DNA of 42,931 nt from positions 1 through 42,931 of the forward strand of contig JAHFCH010000027.1 in the NCBI GenBank assembly GCA_023249635.1, in the 5' to 3' direction. Each line of letters starts with the position of its first letter. Position 1 is the stretch's first letter. Shown here piece by piece: positions 1 through 6,983 of the stretch. The notes below the pieces were generated by a model. That model saw nothing but the letters and a program-made list of their open reading frames with translations, had not been told where the DNA came from and made no database searches. This stretch comes from Fibrobacterota bacterium (GTDB taxonomy: Bacteria; Fibrobacterota; Fibrobacteria; UBA11236). The position numbers and the translations under genes were made by a program.

Positions 1-426
1 CCGATCATGCAGGCTGATGATTTTGGCGGGCCGCCTTGTGACTATCAAATCGTGCAGGGCGAGCGCTTCGGGTTCGGAAAGCGGTACGTCTCCGGAAGGC
101 TCTTCGGAATCCTGGCTCCACATATGCGGAAAATTCCGATTGAGATCCACGCCCCGGGCATTGTACCGGGTATCCGCCGCATGCCCGTCGGGATTATGCA
201 GGCAGAGCGCCGCCACGGGTTGGCCCAGGATCCCGGAATCCAGTCGCTCGGCGACGAAGGCTTCCAGGATGGCGACGGTGGCGCGTTCATCCCCGTGGGT
301 CCCCCCGATCAGCAGGGTGCCGCGGGAAAGGGCGGAGGCATCGGCGGGATCGAAATTGGCGTGGAGGGCGAGCGTGCGGCCCGCATGCGAGATGCCGATG
401 GGGATATGCGTTACCTTGCCCGCCAT
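1..426 (-). CDS. mpaA: MpaA-like murein peptide amidase (M14 family), 3' end beyond window
   Basis: The frame is open from the ATG at 426 to the left edge, so only about 142 N-terminal residues are visible. It shows the zinc-peptidase signature GGTHGDE (His and Glu ligands) near residue 40 and DLNRNFP near residue 100, both typical of M14/succinylglutamate-desuccinylase-like enzymes. MpaA in Escherichia coli removes meso-diaminopimelate from the murein tripeptide L-Ala-gamma-D-Glu-mDap in the cytoplasm. The divergent neighbour is a dipeptide epimerase that acts on the resulting L-Ala-D-Glu, as in the E. coli mpaA/ycjG region, which is the main reason for this name over a generic carboxypeptidase. 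An in-frame stop lies just upstream of the ATG. A TATTAT box sits nine bases before the start and no Shine-Dalgarno is evident. Confidence 0.8.
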   Translation of the reverse strand, partial: MAGKVTHIPIGISHAGRTLALHANFDPADASALSRGTLLIGGTHGDERATVAILEAFVAERLDSGILGQPVAALCLHNPDGHAADTRYNARGVDLNRNFPHMWSQDSEEPSGDVPLSEPEALALHDLIVTRRPAKIISLHDR

Positions 427-505
427 GGTTGCACCATAATATCATAAAATCAGGATATCCAGCGGCGGGATGTCGATGTATATTCGGTTGCGACGGGACG
501 TTGCG

Positions 506-1543
506 ATGATACGTATCTACCAAGTAGGCAAGTCCTTACATCCGCGGCATGTATTCCGCATCTCCCGCGCCTCCCGCGTCCAAGTCGACAATGTCTTCCT
601 CGTTCTCGCCCAAGGCGAAGTCATCGGCTACGGCGAGGCTTCCCCCAACTCCTTTTTCCATGAAGATCCCGCTGACGTGGAAATGACCTTGGCGGGCCTC
701 GCCGATTATTTCCGGCGCCAGACCCTTTCCGAAGCCGTGGACATCGCGCGCATCTGGTCCGAAGTCGAAAAGCTGGTGGCCCCCTCGCGGGCCTGCCTAT
801 GCGCCGTGGACATCGCATTATGGGACCTGTATGCCAAGCTGCGCGGACGCACGACCGCGGAATGCGCCATTGGCCGGCTTGCGGTCCCCGTGCCCACCTC
901 CGCCACCTTGGGTCTGTGCGATGCCGTGGAATGGCCGGAACGTATCGCCGAGTTGGCCGGTTTCCCCGCCATCAAGGTGAAGGCAGATGCGAAAGCGGAT
1001 ACCGGATTGCTGGAAGCCATCCGCGCGCGCGATTCCGCCGCGCTCCGCGTCGACGCCAATTGCTCGTGGAGCGGAATGGATATCCCCGCCCTCAGCGCGC
1101 GCCTGGCCGGCCTGGGAGTGGAATTCATCGAGCAACCCTTGCCGCCGGCCGAGGATGCCGCGATGGAAGCGGTGTTACGGGAATCCCGCTTGCCCATCCT
1201 GGCCGACGAAAGTTGCGCCGTGCCCGAGGACATCGAACGCCTGCCCGGGCGTTTTTCCGGATTCAACATCAAGCTGGTTAAATGCGGCGGCATCACCCCG
1301 GCCTTGGCCATGCTGCGGCGCGGCAAGGCGCTGAACCTGAAGGTCATGATCGGTTGCATGCTGGAAAGCAGTCTGCTCATCGCCGCCGGATGCGTGGTCG
1401 CGCAAGAAGCCGACTACGCAGATCTTGACGGGAGCTGGTTGCTCAGGGATGATCCTTTTACGGGATTGGGGTTGCTTGGGGGCGCGATTACGCCCGGCCG
1501 CGGCTTCGGCCTGGGAGTAAGCCCGCGGCCCGAAGCGGACTAA
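506..1543 (+). CDS. L-Ala-D/L-Glu epimerase (enolase superfamily)
   Basis: A 345-residue enolase-superfamily enzyme of the muconate-lactonizing subgroup. Visible signatures are the catalytic KxK in AIKVKAD, the metal ligands D in RVDAN, E in FIEQP and D in ADES, and the second catalytic lysine in NIKLVKCGG, in the usual order. The family member YcjG/YkfB interconverts L-Ala-D-Glu and L-Ala-L-Glu so that murein dipeptides can be hydrolysed and reused. The divergent MpaA-like gene supplies that dipeptide, so the substrate assignment rests on context as well as motifs. An in-frame ATG at 470 would add 12 basic residues; the ATG at 506 starts directly at the conserved first strand (MIRIYQV) and is preferred. 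A TATATT box at 479-484 could serve as its -10. Confidence 0.82.
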   Translation: MIRIYQVGKSLHPRHVFRISRASRVQVDNVFLVLAQGEVIGYGEASPNSFFHEDPADVEMTLAGLADYFRRQTLSEAVDIARIWSEVEKLVAPSRACLCAVDIALWDLYAKLRGRTTAECAIGRLAVPVPTSATLGLCDAVEWPERIAELAGFPAIKVKADAKADTGLLEAIRARDSAALRVDANCSWSGMDIPALSARLAGLGVEFIEQPLPPAEDAAMEAVLRESRLPILADESCAVPEDIERLPGRFSGFNIKLVKCGGITPALAMLRRGKALNLKVMIGCMLESSLLIAAGCVVAQEADYADLDGSWLLRDDPFTGLGLLGGAITPGRGFGLGVSPRPEAD

Positions 1544-1563
1544 AGGTTTATATTGAGGGAAGC

Positions 1564-2136
1564 ATGTCCGACCCCATCCCCGCATCCCCCGCTCCCGAAC
1601 GCCCTTCCCTCTCCCTGCTCGAGCGCGGCGACGAGCGCCTGACGCTCAAGGCGGGCAAGATCCTGGACATCGCGGATCCGGAATTCCAAGCCTTCATCGA
1701 TATGCTCATCCAGGCCGGGAACGATAATCTCGGCGTCGGCATCGCCGCTCCCCAGGTGGGGAAATCCCTCCGGCTCTTCATCATGGCCCCCAAGCCCAAT
1801 CCCCGCTACCCGGATGCGCCTGAAGGAGAGCCGCTGGCAGTCATCAATCCGGTGATCCTGGCCGCTTCCGGGGAAAAGGAAATCGGTTGGGAAGGCTGCC
1901 TGAGCGTTCCCGGCTACCGGGCCCAGGTGGCAAGGCACAGCGTAGTCGACGTCGCCTTCACCGATCGTTCCGGGCGCCACTTGACCGGCCGCTTCGAGGG
2001 ATTCATGGCCCGCCTGTTCCAGCACGAATTCGATCACCTGGAAGGCATCTTGTACCCGGAGCGCCTGGAACAGGGTAACACTCTGATTACCCTGGCGGAA
2101 TATACCGCCATCACGGGCATCGAGGTCCCACGCTAA
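1564..2136 (+). CDS. def: Peptide deformylase
   Basis: A 190-residue deformylase that removes the formyl group from the initiator methionine of nascent proteins. All three family motifs are present: GVGIAAPQ (motif I), EGCLS carrying the metal-binding cysteine (motif II), and HEFDH with the two metal-binding histidines and the catalytic glutamate (motif III). The start is 20 bases after the epimerase stop. A TATATT box at 1549-1554 lies nine bases before the ATG, so a separate promoter is possible. The gene converges end to end with the histidine kinase at 2138, leaving one base between stop codons and no recognisable terminator. Confidence 0.95.
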   Translation: MSDPIPASPAPERPSLSLLERGDERLTLKAGKILDIADPEFQAFIDMLIQAGNDNLGVGIAAPQVGKSLRLFIMAPKPNPRYPDAPEGEPLAVINPVILAASGEKEIGWEGCLSVPGYRAQVARHSVVDVAFTDRSGRHLTGRFEGFMARLFQHEFDHLEGILYPERLEQGNTLITLAEYTAITGIEVPR

Positions 2137-2137
2137 G

Positions 2138-3640
2138 CTAGAGCCGTACCGCCAGGCGAAACGCGGTTCCGCCTTCCCCGCGGAACTCCGAGGCCCCCCC
2201 CAATTGGCCGCAAAGCGAATCGACGATTTGCAGACCCAGGGAATGCGAGCGGCGTTCTTCGAAATCAGGGGGCAGGCCAATCCCGTCATCACGTACCTCC
2301 AGGATCAATTCCCCGTCCGGCGTCGCCAGGCGCAGCGCGATGATACCGGAGCGTCCGCCCGGAAATGCGTACTTGAGGGCGTTGGAGACCAATTCATTGA
2401 TGATAAGCCCCAGCGGGATGGCCCAATTGATGTCCAGATCGACGGGCTGCACATCCAGGTCCAGGCGCACCTGCCCAGGAACCGTGGCATAGGTCTGCAT
2501 CAATTCCGCCGTAAGGCTGCCCACGTAATCCCCGAACTGGACCCGGGAGAGATCCTTGCCCTGGTAGAGCATCTCATGGATCAGGGACATGGAATTGACC
2601 CGTTCTTCGCTTTCCCGCATCATGGCCTTACCGCGCTCGTCCTGGATCTGGCCGGCCTGCAGCCGCAATAGGCTGGAGATGATCTGCAGGTTGTTCTTCA
2701 CCCGATGGTGGATCTCCTTGAGCAGGGCTTCTTTTTCCAGCAGCGCCTTGCGGATGCTTTCCTGGGCCTGCTTGCGCACGGTAACGTCGCGGATACCCGC
2801 GATGACGAGCGGCCCCTCGTCGGAGTCCATCGGATTGAAGGTGATTTCACCCGGGAATTCCGATCCGTCCTTGCGCCGCCCCCACGATTCCCATGCCTTG
2901 CCTTGTTCCTGCCCGGGCTGTACGCCCGAAAGGCCGTTCCCTTCCCCTAGCCGCCAGGCCGGCAGGAGCATTCCCATGGAGGCGTCGTCCAAATCCTCCG
3001 GAGCATATCCGAAGAGACGGCGCGTCTGTCCGTTGGCGAGCAGGATGCGCCCCATCCGATCGGCGACCAACATCGCATCCGGGGCCGCCTCCAGCAAGGC
3101 CCGGAATTGCCCTTGTGCCTTTTCCGCCCGTTGGCGCGCGGCCTCCGCCTCGTTGGCCAGGTCCAGCGCGGCGGCCTTCTGCTTTTCCAATTCCCGGTTC
3201 CGATCCCGCACCCGGCGTTCCAGCACGCCGGCGGAACGGGACAGGGCATCGTTGGCCTCGCGGATCTCGGTGATGTCGATACACGATCCGATGTAGCCCG
3301 CGAACGCGCCGTCGTTATGGTAGCGGGGCACGCCGGTATCCAGCACCCAACGGTACTGGCCATCGGCGCGCAGCATACGGTATTCCATGCGGAAGCGCTT
3401 GCGCGCCGCGAAAGCCGTCATGTAGATCTGCATGCAGTTCTGGAAATCCTCGAAATGCACGCTTTCCGCCCAGCCCACGCCCAGCTCCGATTCCATGGGA
3501 CGTCCGGTGAACTCGAGCCAACTGGCGTTGAAGTACATGCATTCGGAATCCTCCCCGGCCATCCATAGCAGCACGGGGGCGCTGTCGGCCATGGTCCGGA
3601 AGAGGGTTTCCCCATCGCGCACGGCCGTTTCAACCTGCAT
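2138..3640 (-). CDS. PAS-PAS sensor histidine kinase (HisKA_2 type)
   Basis: A 500-residue soluble histidine kinase without membrane segments. It has a PAS domain at about 10-128, a charged linker helix to about 175, a second PAS at about 176-290, a HisKA_2 dimerisation/phosphoacceptor segment with HHRVKNN at 311-317, and a C-terminal HATPase with NELVSNALKYAF (N box) and DDGIGLP (G1 box). HisKA_2 kinases usually phosphorylate stand-alone or atypical receivers. It is the last gene of the monooxygenase run and overlaps the end of the beta-subunit gene by 11 bases, so it should be translated with it. No receiver or DNA-binding gene follows. A natural inference is that a PAS domain reads substrate, redox state or oxygen linked to the oxygenase, but no ligand-defining residue can be named. 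Confidence 0.88.
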   Translation of the reverse strand: MQVETAVRDGETLFRTMADSAPVLLWMAGEDSECMYFNASWLEFTGRPMESELGVGWAESVHFEDFQNCMQIYMTAFAARKRFRMEYRMLRADGQYRWVLDTGVPRYHNDGAFAGYIGSCIDITEIREANDALSRSAGVLERRVRDRNRELEKQKAAALDLANEAEAARQRAEKAQGQFRALLEAAPDAMLVADRMGRILLANGQTRRLFGYAPEDLDDASMGMLLPAWRLGEGNGLSGVQPGQEQGKAWESWGRRKDGSEFPGEITFNPMDSDEGPLVIAGIRDVTVRKQAQESIRKALLEKEALLKEIHHRVKNNLQIISSLLRLQAGQIQDERGKAMMRESEERVNSMSLIHEMLYQGKDLSRVQFGDYVGSLTAELMQTYATVPGQVRLDLDVQPVDLDINWAIPLGLIINELVSNALKYAFPGGRSGIIALRLATPDGELILEVRDDGIGLPPDFEERRSHSLGLQIVDSLCGQLGGASEFRGEGGTAFRLAVRL

Positions 3641-4637
3641 GGACCTGCTCCCTCGGCTCTTTAGGCTCCTTAATGGTAGCGCGCGAGATACCCAGGGTCC
3701 CGCGCACGCCGTCGCGGATGAAGCCCTCGTCGAGTCCCGCCGAAGCCAACACGGGCGCGAACGCCAGGGCGGCCTCTTCGGCGATGGGCTGCCACTTGGA
3801 GCACCAGCCTTTGAGAGCGGCGGCGTTTCCGGGATCGGCTTCCGTCAGCATTCGCACCAACGCGGCGGTCCAATCGCGCTGCCAGCGGCAGTCCTCATGA
3901 AACGAAAGCAGGACGCTGGAAAGGGCTTCGTCGCCGGCCGCCGCAGCAACCCGGGAAAGATGGAACAGGAATACTTCATCCAGGGCCGGTTTGAGCGCCA
4001 GGTTCAGGGCCGTGAAAGCCTCTCCCCAATCGTAGGTGATCAACAGCTTTTCCACCGCTTGGCGCAAGGGCTGCCAGATGGGCTCCCACTCCCAGCAATA
4101 ACGGCTTTCCGTTCCCAGGCCGGGCCGGATGTCTTGCATTTGTCGCATGCGGTAGGCGATGCGTTCCACCCGGCGGACCTCGTCCCCGGTCTGGAGCAGC
4201 AGGCAGATGGCCAAGCGGCCTCCGGGCGCCATGCTGCCCACGTACGCGGAAACCATTTGCAAGCCGTGGAACGGATAACGCAACGGGCAAAGGATCCGAT
4301 CCAACAAGCGCAGGTAATCAGGATGCAAGCGTTGGTCCCGCTCCGCCCCGGAAGCGGATTTCAAGAGACCCTCGACGTAGACTTCCTTATCGCGGCGCGC
4401 CTCGACGTAAGCCGTGTAGGTCATTTCCGCGGGATCGCGGAACTGATCCCAATCCGCGCATTTCAGCGGTGAACCGGTCTGGTACCGTTGATACCAGTCT
4501 CCCACCGGCGTCTTGACCTCGAACCCGCGTCCGGGATAATACAGCAATCCCGTGGAGGCGATGTCGTAATCGGAAGGCTTACGGGCCGACTTTTCCAGGT
4601 TCCACCACGTCCTGCGGGGTCTCATGGGATTTCCCAT
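3630..4637 (-). CDS. tmoE: Toluene-4-monooxygenase-type hydroxylase beta subunit
   Basis: 335 residues, close to the roughly 327 of TmoE. It matches the family from the N-terminus, with a GLLYYPGRGFEVKTP segment, GDWYQRYQ and DWDQFRDPAEMTYTAYVE corresponding to conserved TmoE stretches. The beta subunit is the non-catalytic helical partner that pairs with alpha and gamma in the (alpha-beta-gamma)2 hydroxylase. It has no di-iron ligands of its own, as expected. The chosen ATG overlaps the effector gene by 16 bases; the ATG four codons downstream is an alternative. The C-terminus ends in a charged tail that overlaps the kinase start. Confidence 0.88.
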   Translation of the reverse strand: MGNPMRPRRTWWNLEKSARKPSDYDIASTGLLYYPGRGFEVKTPVGDWYQRYQTGSPLKCADWDQFRDPAEMTYTAYVEARRDKEVYVEGLLKSASGAERDQRLHPDYLRLLDRILCPLRYPFHGLQMVSAYVGSMAPGGRLAICLLLQTGDEVRRVERIAYRMRQMQDIRPGLGTESRYCWEWEPIWQPLRQAVEKLLITYDWGEAFTALNLALKPALDEVFLFHLSRVAAAAGDEALSSVLLSFHEDCRWQRDWTAALVRMLTEADPGNAAALKGWCSKWQPIAEEAALAFAPVLASAGLDEGFIRDGVRGTLGISRATIKEPKEPREQVHAG

Positions 4638-4951
4638 CTCGCCTCCGTTTCATCCACGCGGAACCGGCCCCGGAAGGAAGGCATTAACGCTTCCAGGTCC
4701 CCGGGTAGCCGGAAGGGGCGCCCAAGCTTCCGCTCCACCGCCACCCGGGTCAACCGGCATCCGCCCGGCGCGGAAACCCGCAGATAGGATCCCCGGTCAA
4801 AAACCTGTAAGCCATCATTGAGTGTCCGCATGGATTCGATCACGGCCAAAGCGGCTTCTCCGGCAATCAATACCGGTCCCGCACCCGCAGGTTCGCCGCT
4901 GCCTGGCTCCGCGGTTCCCGGCGTTACGGCGCGCGGGTCGTGTCCACCCAT
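4622..4951 (-). CDS. tmoD: Monooxygenase effector (coupling) protein, TmoD/MmoB family
   Basis: 109 residues. The core aligns by eye with TmoD from the GPVLIAG segment through LTRVAVERKLGRPF to the C-terminal SFRGRFRVDETEARWEI. Effector proteins bind the hydroxylase near the di-iron site and control oxygen activation and product profile, and they carry no cofactor. The first 25 residues are Gly/Pro/Glu-rich and extra compared with the family core. The start overlaps the Rieske ferredoxin gene by 28 bases, which is unusually long for this operon, so a later start is possible although no good internal ATG precedes the conserved core. Confidence 0.82.
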   Translation of the reverse strand: MGGHDPRAVTPGTAEPGSGEPAGAGPVLIAGEAALAVIESMRTLNDGLQVFDRGSYLRVSAPGGCRLTRVAVERKLGRPFRLPGDLEALMPSFRGRFRVDETEARWEIP

Positions 4952-5238
4952 ATCTCCCCTGCTTCCGATTTGGTTGCGTAAGCCCGCAAGCGCACATTTC
5001 CCGGATTGATGCCGGCCCCGGTAGCAGCATCGTAAGCGTATTCATGGGCCCGGCACGTTAATACCCCGTCACGGAAGCGGCCCTCGCTCATGGGAACCGC
5101 CTGATGCGCGCAGCGATCGGCGTAGGCATGCACGCGCCCAGCCTGCTTGAGCAACAACACCGGATTGCCTTCCACCTTGCAGGAGCGCATCTCCCCTTCC
5201 CACAGATCCCCCATGCCCTCGGCCTTGCACCAAGGCAT
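4924..5238 (-). CDS. tmoC: Rieske [2Fe-2S] ferredoxin of the monooxygenase
   Basis: 104 residues, near the 112 of T4MoC. The Rieske ligands are visible as C43-x-H45 (CAHQ) and C62-x2-H65 (CRAH), separated by 16 residues, followed by the conserved GINPGN turn. It passes electrons from a reductase to the di-iron hydroxylase. The frame is open far upstream, but the ATG at 5238 is chosen because it begins directly at the family N-terminus (MPWCKAE) two bases after the gamma-subunit stop. The reductase that should feed it (TmoF in Pseudomonas) is absent from the window. Confidence 0.9.
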   Translation of the reverse strand: MPWCKAEGMGDLWEGEMRSCKVEGNPVLLLKQAGRVHAYADRCAHQAVPMSEGRFRDGVLTCRAHEYAYDAATGAGINPGNVRLRAYATKSEAGEIWVDTTRAP

Positions 5239-5240
5239 GA

Positions 5241-5486
5241 TCAGTCGGCCTTCGCCGGATAGACATCCACCCGATCCAGGGCCGCCAACCCGGCCTGGGC
5301 CACCGTCATTTCCAAGTCGAGCTCGCGGCCTCCCGAAGCCACCCGGTTGCGTCCGGTGGGCACGACCCGCATGCAGGCGGCCTGTTCCAACGACTCGGCG
5401 ATGCGCGCGACGGGATCGGTATCCTGTACCAGTACAATGAGCCCCAATGTGTCGCCGAGCAGGAATCCGTACAAGGGGACCAGCAT
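5241..5486 (-). CDS. tmoB: Monooxygenase hydroxylase gamma subunit
   Basis: 81 residues, matching the size of TmoB (about 84). The N-terminus (VPLYGFLLGD) and the pattern VLVQDTDPVARIAE followed by VVPTG fit the small ubiquitin-like gamma subunit of toluene monooxygenases. It is a structural part of the hydroxylase without a cofactor. The ATG directly abuts the alpha-subunit stop and the ferredoxin follows after two bases, which is the canonical tmoABC order. Confidence 0.85.
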   Translation of the reverse strand: MLVPLYGFLLGDTLGLIVLVQDTDPVARIAESLEQAACMRVVPTGRNRVASGGRELDLEMTVAQAGLAALDRVDVYPAKAD

Positions 5487-6983
5487 CTAACCTGCCTCCC
5501 GTTTCGCCCAGGGGTAATGGCCGCGGTGCGCATCCCGTCCCCAATCGCCCGGCGAGAGCCCGAAGTGGCGGAGCAATTGCAGCAGGTTCGCGGGAGCTTC
5601 GCCCGCCAGAATGCGCTTGACCACGTCCTTGTGCCCCTCGTACCGGTCCGGTTCCTTTTCGAACAGCCATTGGCAAGGTTCGGAGCAGAAGATATGCGCA
5701 TCGGTACCGCGCCGGATTACCCGGGCGTGGTTGTTGCCGGGAGCGCCTTCGCACAAGACCATCTGGCACAGGGCGCAGAAGCCTACCGGGGTGGCCCCAT
5801 GGGTATGCCATTCCACTTCGGGACCGACTTCCTTCCATCTTTCCGAGATACGATCCCAAATCGGCTCGAACTCCGGCCAGGAATCCGGGTACTTCTCCCG
5901 CAGCCAAGCGCGTTCTTCAGGTCCGGGCACGACCATATCGAACCAGACCGTAGCCCGGTAGGTATAGGCGGAAGCGTAGACCATGTGGTGGTAGTTATCC
6001 AGCGAGGCGAGGAAGGTATCCCAATACCAAGGCCGCTTAAGCCCCATCTCCTCCAGCGATGCCTGGAATTGGCCGAGGACCCACTCCTGCATGAATTCCT
6101 TGAAGGAGGCGGTGCGATCGCGCACCGGGGTCAGGTAGTCCATGGCGAACCCGGTGACCACCGCGAAGAAATGCCAACTCCGCCAGAACCATTTGTCCAC
6201 CAGGTATTGCGCGTATTCCGGATCGTGCTTCACCAAAGTGGCGAGCACGGGTTTGCCGATTTGCGCGTGGCGCGCCTCGTCGGTCTGGATGCTGTTGACC
6301 ATGTTCTCGAACATGCGATCACCGGTATTGCGCGCCAGGGAAGATAGGCCGATGAATTGCAGGTTGGTAAACCCGGTTTCGAAAACGAAATTCGTTCCCA
6401 CCGCGAACTCGATGGGATTCGCGCAGAGCAGCAATTCGTCCGCGAGATGGCGCCCGGCCACGGCGACCCAATTCTCGCTATGGAAGAACTTATGCGTCCA
6501 ATCGAATTGGGGATCCCACGGCAACAGGCCATGCATCAGGAGCAAGGGAATCTGGGTATGCCGGAATTCATCCATGGCGCCGAAGGCCGCCGTGGTGCGC
6601 CAAGCGGAGTCGCGCCCGAACCGCGCGGCCCGCAGGTTTCCGATTGCGGCGGCGAATTCGGCGAGCGGTAAGGTAGCGGAATGCAATTTCAGCGCGCTCA
6701 GCCACGGACGTTCCAGGCGCGCGAAATCCTCCGGGCGCCCGATGGCTTCCCGCACCGCGTTCACGGAGGCCTCTTTGGCCACCTGCGAGGAAACGTATTC
6801 GGTATACGAGGTACGATACGGTTCGTCCCAATCGGCCCAGTCCTGGTGGGAGAGCCAAGGGGTTCCGCTCATCGCTTCGGGGAAAACGTCTTTAGCGTCG
6901 ACGTAGGAGAAGCCCCAATCCAGCTTACGCGCCAAATCGTGCCATTGTTCCCGCTTAAGGGAACGGGTCGCCTCATCTTTCAT
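5487..6983 (-). CDS. tmoA: Toluene-4-monooxygenase-type hydroxylase alpha subunit, di-iron
   Basis: A 498-residue catalytic subunit that inserts one oxygen atom of O2 into an aromatic or alkene substrate. All six carboxylate/histidine di-iron ligands are in place: E109, E139 and H142 (DEFRH), then E202, E236 and H239 (DEARH). T206 in FETGFTN corresponds to the conserved active-site threonine T201 of T4MO. The pocket positions aligned with T4MO I100 and G103 are L105 and A108, so regioselectivity may differ from the Pseudomonas enzyme. The C-terminal region carries a cysteine set (C403, C406, C411, C433, C437) in a YHS-like fold segment, which the Pseudomonas T4MO sequence as I recall it lacks there. 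The start overlaps the upstream hybrid kinase stop as ATGA. The substrate itself cannot be read from sequence; phenol, toluene or small alkenes are possible. Confidence 0.93.
   Translation of the reverse strand: MKDEATRSLKREQWHDLARKLDWGFSYVDAKDVFPEAMSGTPWLSHQDWADWDEPYRTSYTEYVSSQVAKEASVNAVREAIGRPEDFARLERPWLSALKLHSATLPLAEFAAAIGNLRAARFGRDSAWRTTAAFGAMDEFRHTQIPLLLMHGLLPWDPQFDWTHKFFHSENWVAVAGRHLADELLLCANPIEFAVGTNFVFETGFTNLQFIGLSSLARNTGDRMFENMVNSIQTDEARHAQIGKPVLATLVKHDPEYAQYLVDKWFWRSWHFFAVVTGFAMDYLTPVRDRTASFKEFMQEWVLGQFQASLEEMGLKRPWYWDTFLASLDNYHHMVYASAYTYRATVWFDMVVPGPEERAWLREKYPDSWPEFEPIWDRISERWKEVGPEVEWHTHGATPVGFCALCQMVLCEGAPGNNHARVIRRGTDAHIFCSEPCQWLFEKEPDRYEGHKDVVKRILAGEAPANLLQLLRHFGLSPGDWGRDAHRGHYPWAKREAG

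Noticed and set aside
7-447. Two plus-strand frames at the left edge
   Set aside because: The minus strand holds the MpaA-like gene with zinc-peptidase motifs; the plus-strand products are compositional shadows.
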